Below, piece by piece: positions 7,752-15,383 of a DNA stretch of 27,295 bases. Within the stretch, counting starts at the first letter, position 1. Each line of letters begins with the position of its first letter. Both the position numbers and the translations under genes were made by a program. Source of the stretch: Treponema_I sp045616125 (GTDB lineage Bacteria; Spirochaetota; Spirochaetia; Treponematales; Treponemataceae); the NCBI GenBank assembly GCA_045616125.1, contig JAZLGC010000079.1, positions 1 through 27,295 on the forward strand, in the 5' to 3' direction. The notes beneath the pieces are model-generated. The model was given only the letters and a program-made list of their open reading frames with translations, did not search any database and had not been told where the DNA came from.

Positions 7752-8153
7752 ATGCCGGCAGCTCAATTTAACGCACTGAATACTTTGCAGCTTTTGAACG
7801 CAATTATTCCGATTACCCGGTTTAATAAAGGTGAAGCGGGAAAAATTATTGATGAAGTCCGAAGTGAAGGCCCCCGCATTATTGTCAAAAACAATATTCC
7901 TGAATGTGTTTTGATTTCGCTTGATGATTACACCAGCCTTACTGAAGCGGCCAATCGTACCATTTCATTGAATGTTTCAAAAAAAGCAGAAGAAAGGCGC
8001 AGAGAATTCATAAAAAAAATCCGTGCAAATGTTCAGCCTCCCATTCAAGCTCAGATGAGTACAGCTGAACGGACCGAATTTCTTAAAACCTGTGGTCCCA
8101 TTGATGTGGATGAGGACGCTGTTAATGAACTTCGGAGAATCAGTACGTTATGA
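7752..8153 (+). CDS. Phd/YefM-family antitoxin
   Basis: 133 residues. The Phd fold is clear at about residues 19-62: IIPITRFNKGEAGKIIDEVRSEGPRIIVKNNIPECVLISLDDYTSL, with the conserved run of polar residues, then IIVKNNxPxCVLIS and the aromatic before the second helix. The C-terminal about 65 residues are charged and helical and would cover the toxin. GGGAGG at 7741-7746 lies 5 nt before the ATG at 7752, so a nearer ATG at 7748 is excluded. The gene overlaps vapC by 4 nt (ATGA). A Phd-type antitoxin combined with a PIN toxin is a known mix of families. Autoregulation through the AT-rich 7624-7740 spacer is likely, but I see no perfect repeat there. Confidence 0.88.
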   Translation: MPAAQFNALNTLQLLNAIIPITRFNKGEAGKIIDEVRSEGPRIIVKNNIPECVLISLDDYTSLTEAANRTISLNVSKKAEERRREFIKKIRANVQPPIQAQMSTAERTEFLKTCGPIDVDEDAVNELRRISTL

Positions 8154-8530
8154 TTTTAGCGGATACCAATATTTTCATTGATTACTTTCGTGGATCAGAT
8201 TCGGATTTCATTACAAAATTCAACTCTCTGGATATCGGCCTCTGTGGAATTGTAAAGACAGAACTTTTACATGGAGCCAGAACTGATGACGAAGCCGATA
8301 ATCTAATCAAAGCTTTTTCAGCCTTTGAATTGATTACCATCGACGAATATGACTGGGAATTTTCCGGGCTGCTGCTTCAGACAATCCGTACTCAAGGCAT
8401 CAGCGTTCCGGTGACCGATGCCTTAATTGCCTATCTTGGGATTAAATACGATATTCCCGTTTGGACAAAAGACCATCACTTCCGCTACATTCAGGCGGTG
8501 TATCCCGAACTGCAACTATACGAAACTTGA
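8150..8530 (+). CDS. vapC: VapC-type PIN-domain ribonuclease toxin
   Basis: 126 residues spanning one PIN domain. The four acidic active-site residues are in place: D5 in ILADTNIFID, E38 in KTELLHG, D90 in VPVTDALIA and D108 in WTKDHHF. Enzymes of this kind are Mg-dependent endoribonucleases that cut tRNA or rRNA when freed from the antitoxin. Length is normal and nothing suggests inactivation. The start codon overlaps the antitoxin stop (ATGA), giving coupled synthesis. This is the only toxin-antitoxin pair in the island with both partners of recognised families and intact. Confidence 0.93.
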   Translation: MILADTNIFIDYFRGSDSDFITKFNSLDIGLCGIVKTELLHGARTDDEADNLIKAFSAFELITIDEYDWEFSGLLLQTIRTQGISVPVTDALIAYLGIKYDIPVWTKDHHFRYIQAVYPELQLYET

Positions 8531-8550
8531 TTTCTTTTTTAATTACCAAT

Positions 8551-9036
8551 TCACCGTACTGCACTGAACACGCCGAAGCTGATGCTCATCATGATGATGC
8601 CGGCTAAGAGGACGCCGAGGATAACGGCGGTAACGGTTTTTTTGAAGCCCATATCAAGAATACTGGCGCCGAGCGTACCAGTCCAAGCACCGGTTCCGGG
8701 AATCGGGATGCCGACAAAGAGCACCAGAGCCCAGAATAACCCGCGGCCTGCTTTTTCGGTCAGTTTTAAGCCGGCTTTATGGCCTTTATCAAGACACCAG
8801 GTAAAGAAACCGCCGATAACCGGTTTGTCTTTACCCCACTCCAACACTTTACGGGCAAAAAAGTAGATGATGGGTACGGGAATCATGTTTCCAATGATGC
8901 ACACTATGAACGACGGCAAAAGAGGCAGCGCCAACCCCTGACTGATGGGTATGGCACCACGAAGTTCAACCAGAGGAATCATTGATACTATAAAAATCCA
9001 GATATAATTCCAGATGTTCATTACTATTTCATTCAT
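8551..9036 (-). CDS. small multidrug export family membrane protein
   Basis: 161 residues with several transmembrane segments and the family hallmark near the N-terminus, IPLVELRGAIPISQGLALP, where Glu and Arg sit between helices. A second conserved region, LFWALVLFVGIPIPGTGAWTGTLGASIL, contains the PGTGAWTG re-entrant motif seen in this (PF06695) and related DedA-like families. It acts in the inner membrane; its substrate is not known, and the 'multidrug' label is historical. I take the ATG at 9036; an upstream ATG at 9090 would overlap the peptidase gene and adds residues without family character. It follows the M28 peptidase by 28 nt and is probably co-transcribed with it. No good Shine-Dalgarno is seen at the chosen start. 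Confidence 0.82.
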   Translation of the reverse strand: MNEIVMNIWNYIWIFIVSMIPLVELRGAIPISQGLALPLLPSFIVCIIGNMIPVPIIYFFARKVLEWGKDKPVIGGFFTWCLDKGHKAGLKLTEKAGRGLFWALVLFVGIPIPGTGAWTGTLGASILDMGFKKTVTAVILGVLLAGIIMMSISFGVFSAVR

Positions 9037-9064
9037 AGGGGTGAGTATATCAACTCCCTTAAAA

Positions 9065-9970
9065 TTATGCCATGACGACAAGATCGGCAAGGTTATCCAG
9101 AAGTTTTGCCGTCAGTTCAAATGATTCCCGGGTAAGATTCATTTCATTATCCAGCGGTGTATGTTCTATTCTCCAGGTTCGAGGAACACGTTCATTAAGC
9201 ATAAGGACCTGTGCTTTATCCTGCAGTTTTGATCCGACACAGCGGTTCATAACTTCTGCTTCAAAAGCAGGATCCCGCTGCAGCTGCCGCATATAAAGAT
9301 CTGCCTCTTCGCGGGGAAGCATGGTTATGGCTACGGCCGGAAAACCACAGGCAAGAAACCCTGCGTTATCACTGTAAGGAACCGGCAGTGTCAGCCAGCT
9401 TTCCGGTGAAGTTTTTCTGCAAAGATCACAAGCACGGTCAAACACTGCTTTGAACTGCTTTTGGAAATCAAGATTCCCCGGACTGTTCTTCCCGGCAGTA
9501 CTGACCACAAGAACATCGCCTCGGCCCATGCTGTCCAATACATATATATCATCATGAAGAATACCCAGCTGCTTGAAAAATAAGGCAAGCCCCAACGCGC
9601 CCTGACTTTCATCAGCACCTTTTGACAAGGGCATACAGGATTCTTCACCATCGGTAAAAATGACACGCATATTATGAAATCCCGGTTTAGTCATAAGCCG
9701 TTTAGCCCACTCCATAACCATATACACAGCAGCACTATTATCATTGGCCCCAGGAGTATTTTCTGCCCGGTCATAATGGACAAGAAGGGTTTTGGTGCGG
9801 AACATGGGACTATATGCCGATTTGGGGAACTGCAGCATTATATGGGTACGGCCGTTTAATGGGATGGTCCGGAAGGAAATTTCCATTTGTGTAAGCCATT
9901 TTTTCAGGAAATCAGTTCTGTTGCAATCTGCACTACAGAAAACAGAAAATTGTGGAGGCAAAAAACTCAT
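9065..9970 (-). CDS. M28 family zinc metallopeptidase
   Basis: 301 residues from the chosen ATG. The zinc-site motifs of M28 aminopeptidases are present: VHYDRAENTPGANDNSAAV supplies the first His and the bridging Asp, FTDGEES supplies the catalytic and metal Glu, LDSMGRGD supplies another Asp, and IEHTPLDN the last His. It should remove N-terminal residues from peptides using two zinc ions. The start is uncertain. There is no Shine-Dalgarno at 9970, but a strong AAGGAGG lies at 10089-10083, and between them a hydrophobic segment is open in a frame that differs by one base, the shift falling at a run of nine A (9999-10007). The native protein may therefore begin with a membrane anchor or signal peptide near 10070. 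Confidence 0.8.
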   Translation of the reverse strand: MSFLPPQFSVFCSADCNRTDFLKKWLTQMEISFRTIPLNGRTHIMLQFPKSAYSPMFRTKTLLVHYDRAENTPGANDNSAAVYMVMEWAKRLMTKPGFHNMRVIFTDGEESCMPLSKGADESQGALGLALFFKQLGILHDDIYVLDSMGRGDVLVVSTAGKNSPGNLDFQKQFKAVFDRACDLCRKTSPESWLTLPVPYSDNAGFLACGFPAVAITMLPREEADLYMRQLQRDPAFEAEVMNRCVGSKLQDKAQVLMLNERVPRTWRIEHTPLDNEMNLTRESFELTAKLLDNLADLVVMA

Positions 9971-10123
9971 ATCACTGATGTATCGGTCAAATACAGGCAA
10001 AAAAAAAGCACCAGCTGTAATAAACAACCAGTGCAAGCAGCAACAACCAGCAGATACCCCGAAGCAGCAACGAAACGGGTTTCCTCCTTATATCTGCCAA
10101 GTGTAATTCCAGATTAAATATAA

Positions 10124-10405
10124 TTAATAACGGGGATTGCGCGGTGGACGTTCCCGGGCAGGCCGATCTTCAGCTTCATTTACGCGAAGACGACGACCTT
10201 CAAAATCTTTGCCGTTCATGGCACGAATTGCAGCAGCGGCTGCATCGTCATCAACAAACTCCACAAACCCAAAGCCTTTAGACTGATTGGTAGCACGATC
10301 AATAATGATTCTTGTTGATGTTACTTCACCAAACTGACCTGCATAGGCAGCCAGTGATTCTTCTGTTGTTTTGAAACTTAAGTTTCCGACATACACTTTA
10401 TTCAT
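10124..10405 (-). CDS. RRM-domain RNA-binding protein
   Basis: 93 residues forming a single RNA-recognition motif: RNP2 is VYVGNL at residues 4-9 and RNP1 is KGFGFVEF, with aromatic residues in both for stacking on RNA. A basic, proline-rich tail (RPARERPPRNPRY) follows. Such short RRM proteins are found in many bacteria, often induced by cold, and are thought to bind single-stranded RNA; a specific role is not known. The promoter is excellent (see 10416-10444) and leaves an untranslated leader of only about 4 nt, with no Shine-Dalgarno. The gene is divergent from hslO. Confidence 0.92.
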   Translation of the reverse strand: MNKVYVGNLSFKTTEESLAAYAGQFGEVTSTRIIIDRATNQSKGFGFVEFVDDDAAAAAIRAMNGKDFEGRRLRVNEAEDRPARERPPRNPRY

Positions 10406-10415
10406 ATATAATGAA

Positions 10416-10444
10416 ATTATAAATCCACTTTATTTACCCGTCAA
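10416..10444 (-). promoter_or_regulatory. sigma-70-type promoter of the RRM gene
   Basis: On the minus strand TTGACG (10444-10439), a 17-nt spacer and a consensus TATAAT (10421-10416). The -10 ends 10 nt before the ATG, so the leader should be about 4 nt. Confidence 0.75.
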
Positions 10445-10474
10445 ATTTTATTTTTTCCGGGGATAAATTACGCA

Positions 10475-10503
10475 TTGCGTAGTATCAGGCCATTAAGTAT
10501 ACT
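10475..10503 (+). promoter_or_regulatory. sigma-70-type promoter of hslO, leaderless spacing
   Basis: TTGCGT (10475-10480), a 17-nt spacer and TATACT (10498-10503), then exactly 6 nt (GTCGCC) to the ATG. No Shine-Dalgarno is possible in so short a leader. Confidence 0.7.
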
Positions 10504-10509
10504 GTCGCC

Positions 10510-11484
10510 ATGATTAAGGCAGAAATTACCGACCAGGAACTTCTTACTCACCTGGACACAATTGAAAAAGACGGCATGTCCGTATTCGTAATGGCAGAAG
10601 GCCGTATCCGTGGAGCCCTGTTTCATGGAACCCATTTTGTAAACCAGATGCGGGCCCAGCAGAACACCGGCATTCTCGAAACCATGGTTCTAGGTCAGGC
10701 AGCCCTTTGCGGCGCTCTTCTTATTCCTACCATGAAAGGCCGTGAACACGTAACATTCCGCTATGACACCAACGGTCCTGCTGCCGGTTTCAGCATTGAA
10801 GCAGATTCAGCCGGAACCGTACGTGGTTTCCTGCTACAGGATCACATTCCCGTAGATAAACCGCTGGAAAGCTGGGATTTGTCTCCATTCTTCGGCCCGG
10901 GTACCGTAACCATCAGCCGTCTGCAGGAAGGCGCCAGAGAAGCTCAAACCGGCAGCGTAGAAATCCAGTATCAGAATATTGCAAAAGACCTGGCCTGGTA
11001 CTTTACCCAGAGCGAACAGGTAAACACCGCATTCAGCACCAGCATTAAACTTGACCGGCAGGGTCGCGTTATCGGTGCCGGAGGCCTTTTTCTGCAGGTA
11101 ATGCCACAGGTTGGCGGCAAGGCCAAAAGCGCCCAGGAAGCCGACGAGGCAACTGACAAAGACGCAGAATTTGATGAAAACGAAGAACTGCTGTGGCGGG
11201 TAGAAAACGCCTTCCGTGCCTGCCCGTCATTGGGTGAATGGTACTCAGAAAAGGGAAATAACCGGGACATTGTTTTAGGACTGTTCCGCGAGTTCAAACC
11301 GTCCATTGCCGTAGAACGGGATGTGCTGTTTGACTGCCCCTGTTCAGAAGAAGTATTCCGCCAGCACCTGAAAAATCTGGGAGAAGCAGAACTTGCCGAC
11401 ATTAAGGCAAACGGACCTAATCCACTGGAAATTGTCTGTCATAACTGCGGCAGTGTGTATCACATCGATACAGCCACACTGTAA
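10510..11484 (+). CDS. hslO: Hsp33 redox-regulated chaperonin
   Basis: 324 residues, the family's usual length or slightly over. The C-terminal redox switch is complete: CPC at C276/C278 and CHNC at C310/C313, which bind zinc when reduced and form disulfides under oxidative stress, unfolding the linker and activating holdase function. The N-terminal domain shows the conserved start (RGALFHGTHFVNQMRAQ) and the glycine-rich core. An acidic insertion with many Glu, Asp and Lys lies in the linker at about residues 205-225. It acts in the cytoplasm on unfolding proteins. The mRNA appears leaderless. It is convergent with the phosphatase gene, 27 nt apart, with no clear terminator between them. Confidence 0.95.
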   Translation: MIKAEITDQELLTHLDTIEKDGMSVFVMAEGRIRGALFHGTHFVNQMRAQQNTGILETMVLGQAALCGALLIPTMKGREHVTFRYDTNGPAAGFSIEADSAGTVRGFLLQDHIPVDKPLESWDLSPFFGPGTVTISRLQEGAREAQTGSVEIQYQNIAKDLAWYFTQSEQVNTAFSTSIKLDRQGRVIGAGGLFLQVMPQVGGKAKSAQEADEATDKDAEFDENEELLWRVENAFRACPSLGEWYSEKGNNRDIVLGLFREFKPSIAVERDVLFDCPCSEEVFRQHLKNLGEAELADIKANGPNPLEIVCHNCGSVYHIDTATL

Positions 11485-11511
11485 TCCGGTTGCTTTGTTG
11501 CGCTGGCGACA

Positions 11512-12021
11512 TCAGTCAATATTACACACGGTTTCCAGGAATGCCGTACAGCCGGCGTAGATGTCGTCGTAGGTTTCGTCAAAGTTATCGGTATACCAAG
11601 GATCGGCAACATCACGGTTGCTGCCGGTCCATTCCAGCATTTTGCAGATTTTCTCGCTCTGACCGTTTGCCAGCCGTACCATGTTACTGATATTGGCCCG
11701 GTCCATGCCAATAAGCACGTCTGATTTTTCATAGTCAACGGCTGACATTTGAGTTGCCCGGTGGCCATCACAGCTGATGTTGTACCGGGCCAGTTTGTTC
11801 CGGGTGCCGTAATGTACCGGGTTCCCGATTTCTTCAGTGCTGGTGGCACGGCTGTAGATAACGAACCGGTCTGCCAGACCAGCTTTCTGTACCATATCCT
11901 TGAATAAAAATTCTCCCATGGGAGACCGGCAGATATTACCGTGACAGACAAAGCAAACGGTAAGTATTTTGCCTTGCTGCCATTTTTTCTGAAGCTGCAA
12001 CTGAAGTGATGTAAAACTCAT
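11512..12021 (-). CDS. low-molecular-weight protein-tyrosine phosphatase
   Basis: 169 residues. The P-loop VCHGNICRSP carries the nucleophile C26 and R32 (CX5R), and the general acid is D140 in DPWYTDNF. It hydrolyses phosphotyrosine or small phosphate monoesters in the cytoplasm. The extra N-terminal about 18 residues (MSFTSLQLQLQKKWQQGK) precede the usual start of the fold; no other Met is available, so the ATG at 12021 is taken. GGAGAA lies somewhat far upstream, within the end of the preceding gene. It begins 6 nt after the sialate O-acetylesterase stop and is in the same operon. The substrate is unknown; bacterial relatives are often linked to polysaccharide export, but no such genes are nearby. 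Confidence 0.93.
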   Translation of the reverse strand: MSFTSLQLQLQKKWQQGKILTVCFVCHGNICRSPMGEFLFKDMVQKAGLADRFVIYSRATSTEEIGNPVHYGTRNKLARYNISCDGHRATQMSAVDYEKSDVLIGMDRANISNMVRLANGQSEKICKMLEWTGSNRDVADPWYTDNFDETYDDIYAGCTAFLETVCNID

Positions 12022-12027
12022 GCCTGA

Positions 12028-13539
12028 TTATTCTCCAAACCGTACCAGTGCCGGAAGAGCCGGTACGTCATAACTGTTATACAGATTCATTACATAGAAT
12101 GGTTTGTGCGCAAATGATACCGTATCTACCCGGTCTGCGTCATCGGTCAGCAGGATAACCAGATTACCGCCGGCGGTGGTTGCACTGATTTCCACCGGTT
12201 CACTGCCGGCAAAAAGTTCAAGCCCATCAATGGTGCTGCCCTTCATCCAAAGTCCATCACCACAATTCTCAAAGTGAAGCATAACCATGCCTGGAGCCTT
12301 TGAAATGGCACTGAGCCGAGGTGCATCTGCCGGCACATCGCAGCCGTATACGTACCGTTCTGCAAGAAGCGCAGCCCGCTCTCCTACCGGCTTTTTCTGT
12401 TTGGGGTGAATATCATACTCCATGCCCACATCGCCGGTAGAGATCAGATAAGTGTTGGGAACAGTATCGGCAACAGTCTGCTGACTCTGACGTACTGCCG
12501 GATAGTTGGTACCTTCACAGGTAAGCCAGGCACTGAAGGGGGCCAGCTGGGCAATGATAAAGGGAAACTGGTCGTTCCACAGAGTACGCCAGTTATCAAT
12601 CAGGTCAGAAAGAACGCCGGCATATTCTGCAGCATGAGATTCATCGCTGCATCCCTGATACCACAGAGCACCGCGGATAGTATAGGGAGCAATGTGGCAC
12701 AGCATATTTTCGTACAGGCAGCCCGGCCACATAAAATGCCCCGGCGCCACCGGCAGATGTTTTCCCCAATCGGCACCAGTGCCTGCCATAAACGAAAGCT
12801 GTTCTTCACGGCTGACACCGGGCATAAACTTCAGGTCAAACTGGTTTTCAAAGGGTTTTCCGCGGTTGTTTTCAGAATTTTTGCGCCAATCTTCAAACCA
12901 GGCTTTTGGATCAGAGATCTGTGCCAGATCTGCCTGATACTGGTCAAGCCAGCACTGGCCATGTTTTGCCAGATACTTGGGATCCATCCAGCAACCGGCG
13001 TTGGTGCCACCCCAGTTACAGCCGATGATTCCTACAGGAACACCCAGATCAACATGCAGTTTTTTAGCACACCAGTAGGCAACAGCAGAACACCAGCGCA
13101 GGTTATTGGGGCCTGCCTGTCGCCATACGCCCATTTCATCGTAGTTCCAGTCTTCTTCCTGCTGGGGATACGACACTTCCGGATAATCAAAAAAACGGAT
13201 ATCAAGATGCAGGGTTCCGGCTTTTTCTGCCAGATAGTCAGCATCGTATTCCATATAGAATTCCATGTTGCTCTGACCACCAGCCAGCCATACTTCACCA
13301 ATGGCAACATCATTCATGGTAATGGAATCGGTACCGTCTGTTACAGTCAACGTAAGGCCCCGTTCGCTTTCCATGGGCTGCAATGTTACTTCCCAACGGC
13401 CATCTACCGGGCGGGTTGAAACAGTCTGGCCATTGAACGTTACGGTTACAGTGGCGCTGTCTTCAGCTTCTCCCCAGATTTTTACCGGTTTTTCCATCTG
13501 AAGGACCATATGATCCTGAAACATTCTATCTATTGTCAT
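12028..13539 (-). CDS. sialate O-acetylesterase (SGNH/SASA family)
   Basis: 503 residues. An N-terminal beta-rich domain (about 1-80) is followed by the SGNH hydrolase: the nucleophile is S90 in LAGGQSNMEF, the oxyanion region is GIIGCNWGGTNAGCW, and the block WYQGCSDESHAAEY is the third conserved motif. It removes O-acetyl groups from sialic acids or other acetylated sugars, opening host mucin or plant glycans for degradation. There is no signal peptide, so it should act in the cytoplasm on imported sugars. AGGAG lies 7 nt before the ATG. It sits 12 nt after the leuA stop and precedes the phosphatase, all on one strand; co-transcription with leuA is likely, although the functions are unrelated. 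Confidence 0.9.
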   Translation of the reverse strand: MTIDRMFQDHMVLQMEKPVKIWGEAEDSATVTVTFNGQTVSTRPVDGRWEVTLQPMESERGLTLTVTDGTDSITMNDVAIGEVWLAGGQSNMEFYMEYDADYLAEKAGTLHLDIRFFDYPEVSYPQQEEDWNYDEMGVWRQAGPNNLRWCSAVAYWCAKKLHVDLGVPVGIIGCNWGGTNAGCWMDPKYLAKHGQCWLDQYQADLAQISDPKAWFEDWRKNSENNRGKPFENQFDLKFMPGVSREEQLSFMAGTGADWGKHLPVAPGHFMWPGCLYENMLCHIAPYTIRGALWYQGCSDESHAAEYAGVLSDLIDNWRTLWNDQFPFIIAQLAPFSAWLTCEGTNYPAVRQSQQTVADTVPNTYLISTGDVGMEYDIHPKQKKPVGERAALLAERYVYGCDVPADAPRLSAISKAPGMVMLHFENCGDGLWMKGSTIDGLELFAGSEPVEISATTAGGNLVILLTDDADRVDTVSFAHKPFYVMNLYNSYDVPALPALVRFGE

Positions 13540-13551
13540 AGTTATCTCCTG

Positions 13552-15255
13552 TTATCTTCTTGCTATACGTAAGCGGTTTATGGCGCTGACAACGGCGTTG
13601 ATACCGGCGCGACCGATGTTGGAACTTTTACCACAGCCCCAGTGGACTTCTCCGTTTTCAAAGGTGCATTCAACATAGGCGAATGCATCGGTATCAGAAC
13701 CAAGACCAACCGAATGTTCGTGAAAGTCCGTTACGCTGAACCGAGGCACTGTTGTCTGTCCCAAAGCGGCGGCAAACGCAGCCAGAGGACCGTTTCCTTT
13801 ACCACCGATGGCAAAAATCTGACCTTTCCACTGAACGCTGGCACGACACAGTACGTTGTCAAAACTGTTGGCACCATCCACATGGGTTTCTGCCAGATCA
13901 AGAATGGAAAGTTCCGTCTCTGTATTTACCCAGCCTTTCTGGAATACACCGAACACTTCTGCGGCAGTAAGTTCCCGCTGCAACTGGTCAGCAGCCTGTT
14001 TTACGGCAGCACCAACTCCCGGCTGCATATGTTTTGGAATAAACAGGCCGTATTCACTTTCAAGAATCCAGGCAGTACCACCTTTGCCGCTCTGGCTGTT
14101 GATGCGGATAATTTCTTCGTATTCCCGGCCCAAGTCCCGGGGATCAATGCACAGATAGGGAATGTCCCACCGTTCATCAGTCAGGCCCTTAGCCCGGGCA
14201 GAAAGGGCTTTACGGATGGCATCCTGATGACTGCCGGAAAAAGCGGTAAATACCAGCTGACCGGCATAGGGCTGCCGGGGTGGAATGCTCATGCCCGTTA
14301 AGTGGCTGTATTTTGTTGCCAGTTGTGGCAGATGGGAAAAATCAAGACCAGTACTGATGCCCTGAGTGGTCATGTTCAAAGCCAGCGTTACCAAATCCAG
14401 ATTTCCGGTCCGTTCTCCGTTACCAAACAAGGTTCCTTCTACCCGGTGGGCACCGGCAAGAAGCCCCAGTTCTGCACAGGCAACGGCGGTTCCCCGGTCA
14501 TTGTGGTTATGCAGACTGATAAGCACTTTGCCGTCTGCAATAGCATTACCGTTGGCTTTGTCGAACTCTTGAATGAAATATTCAATCTGATCTGCAAACT
14601 GATTGGGCATGCTGTGCTCTACCGTAGCCGGAAGATTCAGAATCATGGGATTTGACACAGCAGGTTTCCATGCCCGGGTAACAGCACTGCAGATTTCTAC
14701 AGCGTAATCAGTTTCAGCCCCGGTAAAATCTTCCGGAGAATATTCAAGGCGGATATTGGTATCAGAGCCGGCAATACCCATATCTATGTACCGCTGAAGG
14801 ATTTCTACACCGCTTACCGCCAGCTGCACCAGTTCTTCTTTGGTGGCATTAAAATTAAACTGCCGGTGACAGGGAGAAATGGCATTATACAGATGAAAGA
14901 TAACGTTCCGGGCGCCTTTAACAGCCTGAAGCGACTTAATAATGAGTGGTTCCCGTGCCTGGCAGAGAATCTGGATAGTCACATCGTCAGGGATACGTTT
15001 TTCGTCAATAAGACGGCGGATGAATTCAAATTCCGTATCGTTGGATGATGGAAATCCGATTTCTATTTCCTTGAAACCGGCAGCCACCAGCACATCAAAG
15101 AATTCCATTTTCTGTTCAATGGACATGGGGATAGGAAGTGCCTGATTGCCGTCGCGAAGGTCAACAGAACACCATACCGGAGCTTGCGTAAGAGATCGGG
15201 TTGGCCACTGACGGCCAGGAATTTCTACTGGAGAAAAAGGTTCGTACTTTGCCAT
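13552..15255 (-). CDS. leuA: 2-isopropylmalate synthase (type 2, long form)
   Basis: 567 residues, the length of the LeuA2 subgroup. It condenses acetyl-CoA with 2-oxoisovalerate, the first step of leucine synthesis. The catalytic barrel shows VDLRDGNQAL, with the metal-binding Asp and catalytic Arg, then IEIGFPSSNDTEF and the metal ligands in SLHNHNDRGTAVA. The C-terminal 150 residues are the LeuA dimerisation and leucine-feedback domain (SIQ-like WKGQIFAIGGKGNGPLAAFAAAL). It has its own promoter at 15270-15298. There is no Shine-Dalgarno before the ATG and only a short leader. No other leucine genes are in view. I see no leucine leader peptide or T-box, so regulation is probably at the enzyme level. 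Confidence 0.96.
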   Translation of the reverse strand: MAKYEPFSPVEIPGRQWPTRSLTQAPVWCSVDLRDGNQALPIPMSIEQKMEFFDVLVAAGFKEIEIGFPSSNDTEFEFIRRLIDEKRIPDDVTIQILCQAREPLIIKSLQAVKGARNVIFHLYNAISPCHRQFNFNATKEELVQLAVSGVEILQRYIDMGIAGSDTNIRLEYSPEDFTGAETDYAVEICSAVTRAWKPAVSNPMILNLPATVEHSMPNQFADQIEYFIQEFDKANGNAIADGKVLISLHNHNDRGTAVACAELGLLAGAHRVEGTLFGNGERTGNLDLVTLALNMTTQGISTGLDFSHLPQLATKYSHLTGMSIPPRQPYAGQLVFTAFSGSHQDAIRKALSARAKGLTDERWDIPYLCIDPRDLGREYEEIIRINSQSGKGGTAWILESEYGLFIPKHMQPGVGAAVKQAADQLQRELTAAEVFGVFQKGWVNTETELSILDLAETHVDGANSFDNVLCRASVQWKGQIFAIGGKGNGPLAAFAAALGQTTVPRFSVTDFHEHSVGLGSDTDAFAYVECTFENGEVHWGCGKSSNIGRAGINAVVSAINRLRIARR

Positions 15256-15269
15256 AGAATAATGGATTC

Positions 15270-15298
15270 AGTGTAGACAGTGCGGGTACGAAAGTCAA
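15270..15298 (-). promoter_or_regulatory. promoter of leuA
   Basis: On the minus strand TTGACT (15298-15293), a 17-nt spacer and TACACT (15275-15270). The -10 ends 14 nt before the ATG, leaving a leader of about 8 nt without a ribosome binding site. Confidence 0.7.
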
Positions 15299-15347
15299 CG
15301 ATATGACGGCAGTTGCCGCAGTCAGAATGACCTAAAGAACGGCTTTA

Positions 15348-15377
15348 TTGACTGCCGGTATCCCGTCCGTCTACACT
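15348..15377 (+). promoter_or_regulatory. promoter of the phosphodiesterase gene, leaderless spacing
   Basis: TTGACT (15348-15353), an 18-nt spacer and TACACT (15372-15377), then exactly 6 nt to the ATG at 15384. The hexamers are the same as those of the divergent leuA promoter. Confidence 0.7.
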
Positions 15378-15383
15378 TTCACC

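Noticed and set aside
12406..13419. A 337-codon open frame on the plus strand
   Set aside because: It lies opposite the sialate O-acetylesterase, whose motifs are clear. The plus-strand product has no recognisable domain or ribosome binding site.
13642..14301. Long plus-strand open frames opposite leuA
   Set aside because: They are shadows of a well-supported leuA, with no start signals.
15276..15380. Leucine-responsive leader peptide or T-box between leuA and the divergent gene
   Set aside because: The leuA leader is only about 8 nt, with no Leu-rich small frame and no T-box sequence.
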